From assembly GCA_964585245.1 (NCBI GenBank), contig CAZPCV010000003.1, positions 1 to 47,116 on the forward strand: DNA of 47,116 bases. The letters are read 5' to 3'. Below, piece by piece: positions 1-6,305 of the stretch; the first letter of the stretch is position 1, and each line of letters starts with the position of its first letter. This stretch comes from CAZEDL01 sp964585245 (GTDB lineage: Bacteria; Patescibacteriota; Patescibacteriia; Magasanikbacterales; GWA2-37-8). A program made the position numbers and the translations under genes. A model generated the notes under the pieces. That model was not told where the DNA came from and did no database searches. It saw only the letters and a list, made by a program, of their open reading frames with translations.

Positions 1-1316
1 GGCTTGAAGAGTTCAAGTGCCATGCGTTTGGGCAACCCACATTCATCTATATTAAGCTGCGGACCAACCACGATAACCGAACGGCCGGAATAGTCGACAC
101 GTTTACCGAGCAAGTTCTGGCGGAAGCGCCCTTGCTTACCTTTCAAGATATCGGCGAGCGAACGCAACTGGCGTTTCTGACCGGTGCTGGCCGTGACTGT
201 TTTGGAATGGCGGGCGTTGTTGTCGATAAGCGCATCCACCGCTTCTTGCAACATGCGTTTTTCGTTGCGGCAAATAACTTCGGGGGCATCCAGCTCGGTC
301 AGGCGGCGCAAGCGATTGTTGCGGTTGATAACACGGCGATACAAATCATTCAAATCAGAGGTGGCAAAACGACCACCATCGAGCGCGACCATCGGGCGCA
401 AATCCGGCGGAATAACTGGGATGACTTTGAGAATCATCCATTCGGGACGAATCTTCGTCATCATCAGGCTCTTCAATAATTTTTTGCGGCGGATCATGCG
501 TTCTAGTTTGGCACCTTTCGTAACTTCTAGTTCAGCTTCGATTTTCTTGACCGTTTCTTCGAGATTGATGCGGGATAATAAATTGTGTACTGCCTCGGCA
601 CCAATGGACGCTTCAAACAAATGACCGTAGCGCAAAGACAATTCCTGATATTTATTTTCGGACACGATTTTCAATACCTGCAATTCTTTCAAATCTTTGT
701 CAGCCTGCTGGAAATCAGCATCAAGCGCTTTTTGTTTGCGTTCGGCATCGTCTGCAATCTGATCGCGTTTACCATTATCATCCCCAGCGGCAGACAAGGC
801 TTCGTCCCGTTCGCGGTCGATCTGTTTTTTCTTTTGTTTATACTCTTGGCGCAAAAGATCAGAGGTCTGCTTTTTGCCTTCTTCATCAACCGAAGTAATG
901 ATAAACGAAGCAAAGTAGATAACTTTTTCGAGCGCTAAAGCAGAAAGATCCAACACCAAGCCGATTTTCGACGGCACGGAGCGCAAGAACCAAATATGAG
1001 TAGTGGGGGCCACAAGCTCGATATGGCCCATGCGTTCGCGGCGAACGAGCGAATTCGTAACTTCTACGCCACATTTATCACAGATAATACCTTTGTAGCG
1101 GATTTTCTTATATTTACCACAATAACATTCCCAGTCTTTGACCGGCCCGAAAATTTCTTCGGCGAAGAGCCCGCCCTTTTCCGGCTTTTGCGTACGATAG
1201 TTGATAGTTTCCGGTTTATCGACTTCGCCATAAGACCAAGCCCGAATAACTTCGGGTGAGGCCAGCTTGAGGCGGATAGCGTCGAAATCCATGGAGTGAA
1301 GTGCGTCGCGTGACAT
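1..1316 (-). CDS. rpoC: DNA-directed RNA polymerase subunit beta' (N-terminal part, cut by window edge)
   Basis: Catalytic beta' subunit of RNA polymerase. Only about the first 438 residues are present, because the gene runs off position 1 on the minus strand. It begins MSRDALHSMDFDAIRLKLAS. The N-terminal zinc ribbon is complete (C64, C66, C79, C82, in CYCGKYKK then CDKCGVEV), and the lid/switch region KRVDYSGRSVIVVGP is seen close to the edge. A lysine/glutamate-rich stretch around residues 145-190 replaces part of the usual sequence. It lies 58 bp downstream of rpoB in the usual rpoB-rpoC order and is probably cotranscribed. No clear Shine-Dalgarno is seen before the ATG at 1316. The spacer instead holds a GTTAGG-type microrepeat. 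Confidence 0.97.
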   Translation of the reverse strand, partial: MSRDALHSMDFDAIRLKLASPEVIRAWSYGEVDKPETINYRTQKPEKGGLFAEEIFGPVKDWECYCGKYKKIRYKGIICDKCGVEVTNSLVRRERMGHIELVAPTTHIWFLRSVPSKIGLVLDLSALALEKVIYFASFIITSVDEEGKKQTSDLLRQEYKQKKKQIDRERDEALSAAGDDNGKRDQIADDAERKQKALDADFQQADKDLKELQVLKIVSENKYQELSLRYGHLFEASIGAEAVHNLLSRINLEETVKKIEAELEVTKGAKLERMIRRKKLLKSLMMTKIRPEWMILKVIPVIPPDLRPMVALDGGRFATSDLNDLYRRVINRNNRLRRLTELDAPEVICRNEKRMLQEAVDALIDNNARHSKTVTASTGQKRQLRSLADILKGKQGRFRQNLLGKRVDYSGRSVIVVGPQLNIDECGLPKRMALELFK

Positions 1317-1330
1317 AAATATAGAGGTTA

Positions 1331-1360
1331 TAGTTGTTAGGGATTAGAGGTTAGAAAGCT
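1331..1360. repeat. GTTAGG-type microrepeat in the rpoB-rpoC spacer
   Basis: The spacer reads GTTAGGGATTAGAGGTTAG on the plus strand. This resembles the inverted repeats around the four-helix-bundle gene at 15617 and 16018, which share GTTAGGATTTAGGA and GTTAG. It may be a degenerate copy of the same dispersed repeat family. The match is short and imperfect. Confidence 0.4.
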
Positions 1361-1374
1361 AGAGAAACAATGGT

Positions 1375-4300
1375 TTATTCTTGACTAGGCTGTTCCTCAA
1401 ATTTTCGCTGTTTTTCCTCTTCGGCACGGACTTCTTCGACCGGGCGATATTCGCCGGATTCCGTTTGTTTCAAGAGACCAACATCAAGACAGAGGCCTTT
1501 TAATTCACGTACCAACACATTGAATGATTCCGGAATATTGACGCGGCTGACCTGTTCGCCCTTAATGATCGCTTCGTAGGCTTTGCTGCGGCCCGGTACG
1601 TCATCGGATTTGATAGTGAGCATTTCCTGCAAGGTGTGCGCGGCACCATACGCTTGCAGAGCCCAGACTTCCATTTCACCAAAACGCTGACCACCAAACT
1701 GGGCTTTACCACCCAATGGCTGCTGCGTGATAAGACTGTATGGACCGATTGAACGCTGGTGAATTTTATCTTCGACCATGTGGTTGAGTTTCAACATGTA
1801 GTTGTAACCGATCGTCGTTTCATGATCGAATGGTTCACCGGTGCGGCCATCGTAGAGCTGCACTTGACCGCTCACTGGGAAGCCGGCTTTTTTCAATTCT
1901 TCTTTAATTTGTTCCTCAGTCAATCCATCCAAAACCGGAGTGGCAATCTTGTAGCCAAGAGCGTTGGCGGCTAATCCCAGATGGGTTTCGAGCAGCTGCC
2001 CCAAGTTCATACGCGATACGACACCAAGCGGGGACAAAATAATATCAACCGGGGTACCATCTTCAAGGAATGGTAAATCGGCGACTGGCACAATACGTGA
2101 GACGACACCTTTGTTACCATGGCGGCCGGCCATTTTGTCACCGACTTGTAATTTGCGTAAGTCTGCCACCGTTACCTGCACGCGTTTAATTACGCCCGGT
2201 TCCAATTTGTCGCCATTTTCGGCCGAGAAAATCTGGACACCAATAACTTTACCGTGTTCACCATGTTCGAGGTAGAGTGAAGAATCGCGGACATCACGAG
2301 CCTTTTCACCGAAGATGGCGCGCAGCAACCGCTCTTCCGGACTCAGTTCAGTTTCGCCTTTCGGAGTAATTTTACCGACCAAAATATCACCGGATTTAAT
2401 TTCTGCGCCAATGCGGATAATGCCTTCGCTGTCGAGGTTCTTTAATTTTTCTTCGCTGACGTTCGGGATATCGGCCGTAACTAATTCCGGACCAAGTTTG
2501 GTCTCGCAGACATCCACGGTATAATCTTCGATGTGGATAGAGGTATACCCGTCATTTTGTACCAGGCGCTCCGAAATAATAACGGCGTCTTCGTAGTTGA
2601 AACCTTCCCAACACATATAGGCCACCAGCATGTTCTGGCCGAGGGCCAATTCGCCTTGGCGGATAGAGGGGCCATCAGACAGGGGCTGACCTTTGCGTAC
2701 TTGTTCACCCAGATTAACCACTGGATGCTGATCGATACAGGTAGACGCGTTGGAGCGGACAAATTTGTTTAAGCGATAACTGAATTTCTCACCTTTTTTG
2801 GTAGTCAACACTACATGGTGGCCATCGACTTCGGTAATTTCACCATCAGCATCGGCCAAGACCATATGCCCGGAATAACGGGCTGCTTCACGCTCGATGC
2901 CCGTGCCGACAAGCGGAGGCTCTGGCTTGATACAAGGCACGGATTGGCGCTGCATGTTCGTACCCATGAGGGCGCGGGTAGCGTCGTCGTGTTCGAGGAA
3001 CGGGATACACGAGGTTGCGACACTTACGACCTGGTTCGAAGCGATATCGAGATAGTCGAGATCGACAGAAGGGGCTACGCCAGGTTTGCCATACACGCGG
3101 GCTGGCACGTTTTCTTCGAGGAAATAGCCGCGATCATCGACGAGCGTGCTCGCGGTCGAGGTAACAACTTTTTCTTCTTTGAACGAATTGAGATAGACGA
3201 CTTCGTCGGTGACGCGCGGGCGTACCGGGATCATGTCTTGTTTTACTTTGGCCAGTTTAGCCGCGACATCTTTGGTAATCGCGGTGCCGTCGGCAACTCC
3301 GCCGACTTCGCCACGCAAGACTTCGCCTTCGGTAAATTTCGGATCGTTTTTCACTTCGCGCAAGACTTTGCGGTAAGCGGTTTCGATAAAGCCAAATTCA
3401 TTCACGCGAGCATAGCTGGACAGGTGGTTAACCAAACCGATGTTCGGTCCTTCTGGAGTAGCAATCGGACAAATGCGACCGTAATGCGTAGTATGCACGT
3501 CACGCACTTCAAAACCAGCCCGATCGCGCGATAAACCGCCGGGCCCTAGAGCCGACAAACGGCGTTTGTGTTCGAGCTCGGCAAGGGGATTGGTTTGATC
3601 CATGAATTGACTAAGCTGGGAACTCATGAAGAATTCGCGAANNNNNNNNNNAACTGGGCGGGCGTTGATAAGTTTGTTCGGGGTGAGCTGCGCCATTTCG
3701 TAGGTGCTCATGCGATCTTTGATGATACGTTCCATGCGTGACAACCCGATACGGAAACGATTCTGGGCCAATTCACCAACCGCGCGGATACGACGGTTGC
3801 CGAGGTGGTCAACATCATCCGGTTCTTCTTGGGTTACGTTCAGACGTACCACTTCTTTCAAAACCGACAATAATTTTTCTGGAGACAGCACGCGGAACTC
3901 TTTCTTTTCGTAATCCGCATCAGTTAAATTCTGATCAAATTTGGTATTGAATTTATAGACACCAACGCGGCCCAAATCGTAGCGATCGAAATTGAAGAAC
4001 ATGGCGTAAATCAGGCTCTTGGCATTATCGGCGGTAGCGAGATCGCCCGGGCGAATACGTTTGTAGACTTCGATCAAACCTTCTTCCATGCTTTTAGCCA
4101 AATCTTTTTTGAGGGTCGCTTCTACGTAATCAACACGAGGATGAGTGTTTACGCCCGCGAACAATTCTTTAATCTGTTCGTCGGTTTCATAGCCAAACGC
4201 ACGCAAGAGCGAGGTGGCAGCAACTTTACGTTTGCGATCTACTTTGATCCACATCACGTTGCTGCTATCAGTCTCAACTTCGATCCAAGCGCCACGATTC

Positions 4301-4791
4301 GGAATGATTTTCGCTCCATAGTAACGGCGTCCGCGTACATTTTCGGCAGTGAAGAAAGCGCCAGCGCTGCGGATGAACTGTGACACAACGACACGCTCGA
4401 TACCATTGATAATAAAGGTGCCGCGGGTCGTCATGAGAGGCACGTCGCCCAAATAGATTTCCTGGGATTTGCTTTGTTTGTCGCGTTTGTTTACAAGGCG
4501 AGTGACCACGCGCAGCGGGGCCTCGTAGGTAATGTTGCGTTCACGGCAGGTGACTTCGTCAAAACGCGGCTCGTCGAGATAATAATTTTCGAGCGACAAT
4601 TCCAAATCACGGCCGGTGAAATCAGTGATCGGCGACACTTCCTCAAACAGTTCTTTGATACCTTGTTTCAAAAACCAGTCGTAGGAATTTTTTTGCAATT
4701 CAATCAAATCAGGCAGCGGCTGACGGCTCTTAGGCGAATTCATGAATTTGCGGTCCGCATCACGAATCGGTTGATGTTTGAATAACGGCAT
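1375..4791 (-). CDS. rpoB: DNA-directed RNA polymerase subunit beta
   Basis: Beta subunit of RNA polymerase, 1138 aa counting four unknown residues. It is shorter than E. coli RpoB (1342 aa), as usual in reduced genomes. Conserved blocks include the rifampicin region SSQLSQFMDQTNPL followed by EHKRRLSALGPGG, then RPVTDEV, GQNMLVAYMCWEGFNYEDA, the GDKMAGRHGNKG block and the C-terminal GGKAQFGGQRFGEMEVWAL. Residues equal to E. coli D516, H526 and S531 are the wild-type D, H and S, so target-based rifampicin resistance is not predicted. Ten Ns at 3642-3651 hide four codons. The frame continues across them and the missing length equals that in E. coli (P-I-SAAV-K-EFF). It has its own promoter at 5039-5067. 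Confidence 0.98.
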   Translation of the reverse strand: MPLFKHQPIRDADRKFMNSPKSRQPLPDLIELQKNSYDWFLKQGIKELFEEVSPITDFTGRDLELSLENYYLDEPRFDEVTCRERNITYEAPLRVVTRLVNKRDKQSKSQEIYLGDVPLMTTRGTFIINGIERVVVSQFIRSAGAFFTAENVRGRRYYGAKIIPNRGAWIEVETDSSNVMWIKVDRKRKVAATSLLRAFGYETDEQIKELFAGVNTHPRVDYVEATLKKDLAKSMEEGLIEVYKRIRPGDLATADNAKSLIYAMFFNFDRYDLGRVGVYKFNTKFDQNLTDADYEKKEFRVLSPEKLLSVLKEVVRLNVTQEEPDDVDHLGNRRIRAVGELAQNRFRIGLSRMERIIKDRMSTYEMAQLTPNKLINARPVXXXXREFFMSSQLSQFMDQTNPLAELEHKRRLSALGPGGLSRDRAGFEVRDVHTTHYGRICPIATPEGPNIGLVNHLSSYARVNEFGFIETAYRKVLREVKNDPKFTEGEVLRGEVGGVADGTAITKDVAAKLAKVKQDMIPVRPRVTDEVVYLNSFKEEKVVTSTASTLVDDRGYFLEENVPARVYGKPGVAPSVDLDYLDIASNQVVSVATSCIPFLEHDDATRALMGTNMQRQSVPCIKPEPPLVGTGIEREAARYSGHMVLADADGEITEVDGHHVVLTTKKGEKFSYRLNKFVRSNASTCIDQHPVVNLGEQVRKGQPLSDGPSIRQGELALGQNMLVAYMCWEGFNYEDAVIISERLVQNDGYTSIHIEDYTVDVCETKLGPELVTADIPNVSEEKLKNLDSEGIIRIGAEIKSGDILVGKITPKGETELSPEERLLRAIFGEKARDVRDSSLYLEHGEHGKVIGVQIFSAENGDKLEPGVIKRVQVTVADLRKLQVGDKMAGRHGNKGVVSRIVPVADLPFLEDGTPVDIILSPLGVVSRMNLGQLLETHLGLAANALGYKIATPVLDGLTEEQIKEELKKAGFPVSGQVQLYDGRTGEPFDHETTIGYNYMLKLNHMVEDKIHQRSIGPYSLITQQPLGGKAQFGGQRFGEMEVWALQAYGAAHTLQEMLTIKSDDVPGRSKAYEAIIKGEQVSRVNIPESFNVLVRELKGLCLDVGLLKQTESGEYRPVEEVRAEEEKQRKFEEQPSQE
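3642..3651. other. assembly gap (10 N) inside rpoB
   Basis: Ten undetermined bases lie in the codons just upstream of the rifampicin-binding region. The flanks NARPV and REFFMSSQLS fit a conserved segment in which exactly four residues are missing. The gap length therefore looks right, or nearly so. Confidence 0.95.
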
Positions 4792-5038
4792 AGGCTAACT
4801 TTAGTTAAGAAGCAAACACTCGCTTACATAAAGCGACAGTTCGGGCCTCAACTTAATTTTGAGCACAAACAAAAAAACAGGTTTTTGGGGTAAACCGTTA
4901 TTGTTATGACCGAAGTAACTGGGGAGCGATTGACATTCTATGGGGTAAATAGATTATCGCACCTTGCAAAAGTTGTCTTTTTGGCTAGAATAAGACATTT
5001 ATCCGGTCATCTAGCCGAAGCCAATACAAAGTAGTTCG
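4792..5038 (-). promoter_or_regulatory. long rpoB 5' leader with weak attenuator-like hairpin
   Basis: About 245 nt separate the rpoB promoter from its ATG, with no ORF. On the minus strand a 5-bp hairpin (GGTTT...AAACC) precedes a run of seven T, which could act as a weak intrinsic terminator or attenuator. Further toward the promoter, GGCTAG and CTAGCC can pair over a 22-nt loop (plus-strand 4981-5015 region), and CGCTTtatgtAAGCG forms a small hairpin nearer the gene. A regulated leader is plausible for an rpoBC operon separated from rplJL, but the stems are weak. Confidence 0.4.
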
Positions 5039-5067
5039 ATTTTACCTTTATATATAAGGATTGTCAA
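5039..5067 (-). promoter_or_regulatory. rpoBC promoter
   Basis: On the minus strand TTGACA (5067-5062), a 17-nt spacer and TAAAAT (5044-5039) form a near-consensus sigma-70-type promoter directed at rpoB. The bases between it and the terminator at 5176 are AT-rich, and I see no other feature there. Confidence 0.75.
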
Positions 5068-5175
5068 CAGCAGCAAGTTGTGGGTAAATTGTCAATATTT
5101 AAACACATTTTTGGCTTATTTTAGATTAAATACTGTATTATTTAAAAAATAGCATTGGAGTTATGCACAATTAAA

Positions 5176-5206
5176 AACAACCCCTTTTTCAAGGAGTTGT
5201 TTTATT
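5176..5206. terminator. bidirectional intrinsic terminator downstream of GC-rich gene A
   Basis: AACAACCCCTT and AAGGAGTTGTT form an 11-bp stem with one mismatch around TTTC. A T-rich tract follows on the plus strand and a T5 run on the minus strand. It would end the minus-strand transcript of the small gene at 5315-5665. Confidence 0.65.
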
Positions 5207-5216
5207 TTGTGCGCTA

Positions 5217-5280
5217 ACTTCACCTGAAACTGCTTTTTTTCTCAATTTTTTAAGAAAAAAAGTGGGATTCAGGTCGAAGT
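5217..5280. repeat. long imperfect hairpin at the 3' side of GC-rich gene A
   Basis: A 64-nt inverted repeat: ACTTC/GAAGT, ACCTGAA/TTCAGGT, CTGC/GTGG (two wobble pairs) and TTTTTTTCT/AGAAAAAAA stack to about 25 bp around a 10-nt AT loop. It lies about 35 nt past the stop codon of the gene at 5315 and is separate from the terminator at 5176. The A/T homopolymer at the inner end recalls the hairpin at 39205-39262. Confidence 0.7.
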
Positions 5281-5314
5281 TTTGGCGATGCCCACCTCAT
5301 CACCAACAATGAAC

Positions 5315-5665
5315 TCACGCCTGTGGCGGCTTCCGGCCGCCGAACAAGGTCTCGTTGATGCTGGCCTCAGTCGAGACCAGCTCCTCCCCCACGATCACCT
5401 GGTGGAGGAGATGGGCCTCCTCACCCACCAGCTCCACCACCACACGCTCACTGCGCTGTGGCAACCCGGCCATCTGCGCGTGAACGACTGTAGTGGCAAT
5501 GTCTGGCAGATTTAACTCCGCCTGCCGCCTCGCGAGCTGGAGGCACAGGTCCTCCAACGAGAAACAAATCAAAATCAAAATTGTCTTGCCTTTCTCGCCG
5601 ACCGTAAACACGGCCGCGAGATCTTTACGAACTGTATAAAACTCGAGATTTTTTTTCCGTTCCAT
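5315..5665 (-). CDS. small hypothetical protein, GC-rich unit A
   Basis: I do not recognise the family. The 116-aa product begins MERKKNLEFYTVRK and shows no signal peptide or clear membrane span. A short beta-like stretch (TILILICFSLEDL) is followed by helical, Glu/Leu-rich sequence (LQLARRQAELNL, VVVELVGEEAHLL). I chose the ATG at 5665, with a strong Shine-Dalgarno (AAGGAGGG) 5 nt upstream; an overlapping GTG at 5668 would be too close to it. Coding bases after the first 30 codons are distinctly GC-rich compared with the neighbours. The promoter (5687-5715) and 3' hairpins are AT-rich. It stands alone between rpoB and a candidate RNA gene. It may be horizontally acquired. Confidence 0.65.
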   Translation of the reverse strand: MERKKNLEFYTVRKDLAAVFTVGEKGKTILILICFSLEDLCLQLARRQAELNLPDIATTVVHAQMAGLPQRSERVVVELVGEEAHLLHQVIVGEELVSTEASINETLFGGRKPPQA

Positions 5666-5686
5666 CACAGCCCTCCTTACACCCTT

Positions 5687-5715
5687 ACTACAGCTTATTT
5701 TTTACAAAATGTCAA
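5687..5715 (-). promoter_or_regulatory. promoter of GC-rich gene A
   Basis: On the minus strand TTGACA (5715-5710), a 17-nt spacer and TGTAGT (5692-5687), 22 nt before the ATG and just upstream of the AAGGAGGG ribosome site. Confidence 0.6.
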
Positions 5716-5752
5716 TATTTGCAGTCTAAAAAATACGCACACAACTCGCCCC

Positions 5753-5780
5753 TTGACGTATTTTTTTAAAAGACTAAAAT
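5753..5780 (+). promoter_or_regulatory. promoter of candidate structured RNA
   Basis: TTGACG (5753-5758), a 16-nt spacer and TAAAAT (5775-5780). No ORF follows. The predicted transcript instead folds and ends at an intrinsic terminator near 6010. Confidence 0.6.
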
Positions 5781-5786
5781 TAGTCA

Positions 5787-6010
5787 GTCACAAATAATTT
5801 CTAACCTTGTTTCCCTGCGACGCTGCGATAGAGTTGATGTTTCAACCGGATCGGATTTTTAAAGACACTCTCTCCTACCAAATAAACAACACGCTTGTTT
5901 TTTGGTCGACGTTTTTGAAATTAGATTCGTAAGCTAAAACCTGCAACGCTATTCGCAGCCTCGCGGTGAAATAATCCAAAAAACTCAACAATTTTTGTTG
6001 AGTTTTTATT
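5787..6010 (+). ncRNA. candidate structured non-coding RNA (6S-like shape, unverified)
   Basis: About 220 nt lie between a good promoter and a strong terminator, with no ORF or ribosome site. A closing stem of about 16 bp pairs 5814-5831 with 5949-5966: GCTGCGA/TCGCAGC plus TAG/CTA, GCGA/TCGC and CC/GG, with single bulges. Inside are a small hairpin (GTTGAtgttTCAAC) and an apical hairpin near 5878-5906 (ACCAAA...TTTGGT), separated by large unpaired strands. A long closing stem, open centre and apical stem is the outline of 6S RNA. I see no decisive sequence signature, and hallmarks of RNase P RNA, tmRNA and SRP RNA were not found. The identity is therefore a guess, but a transcribed RNA is well supported. 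Confidence 0.55.
5978..6010 (+). terminator. intrinsic terminator of the candidate RNA
   Basis: AACTCAACAA/TTGTTGAGTT form a perfect stem over a short T loop, followed by TTTATTT. It ends the transcript started at about 5787. Confidence 0.8.
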
Positions 6011-6035
6011 TAAATAATTAATTGTGCTGAGTGAT

Positions 6036-6061
6036 GTTACTTTTTATCACTAAAAAGTAAC
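6036..6061. repeat. perfect 11-bp palindrome with TCAC loop
   Basis: GTTACTTTTTA, TCAC, TAAAAAGTAAC. From memory, motifs of the type GTTACTTTTT...AAAAAGTAAC are common in intergenic DNA of many unrelated bacteria. It could be a terminator-like or repeat-associated element. Confidence 0.65.
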
Positions 6062-6070
6062 CAAAAAGTC

Positions 6071-6154
6071 CTGGAGGGTTTCTGAACTCGCTATTGGAAC
6101 ATAGGAAAATACTATTCTGTCTATTCTAGACGCTCACACAGCAGAAACCCCCAG
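6071..6154. repeat. inverted repeat with 57-nt interior upstream of ftsK
   Basis: CTGGAGGGTTTCTG (6071-6084) and CAGAAACCCCCAG (6142-6154) are complementary over about 13 bp with small mismatches and enclose 57 nt with no ORF. Together with the palindrome at 6036 it fills the spacer between the candidate RNA and the ftsK promoter. It may be the remains of a small mobile or REP-like element. Confidence 0.5.
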
Positions 6155-6213
6155 ACCCCCGGGTACTACTGGTGCAAGTTAATTAATATCTACCCAGATT
6201 GGCATATTTTCCT

Positions 6214-6243
6214 ATGACAGTTCGAGCGTTTTTGTGTTATAAT
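6214..6243 (+). promoter_or_regulatory. ftsK promoter with extended -10
   Basis: ATGACA (6214-6219), an 18-nt spacer and a perfect TATAAT (6238-6243) preceded by TGT, giving an extended -10. The start codon follows 62 nt later. Confidence 0.7.
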
Positions 6244-6305
6244 GTATTTTCAAAACTTTTTATCCCCCTGTTTACTACCAACTAGCTCCTAACTTTTCGC
6301 CCCGT

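Noticed and set aside
2815..3534. 239-aa open frame antisense to rpoB
   Set aside because: It lies entirely opposite highly conserved RpoB coding sequence; its composition is the shadow of GC-rich codons, with no ribosome site.
5315..5665. Reading gene A on the plus strand (open frame 5282-5515)
   Set aside because: The plus-strand frame lacks a ribosome site and promoter, while the minus strand has both at ideal spacing.
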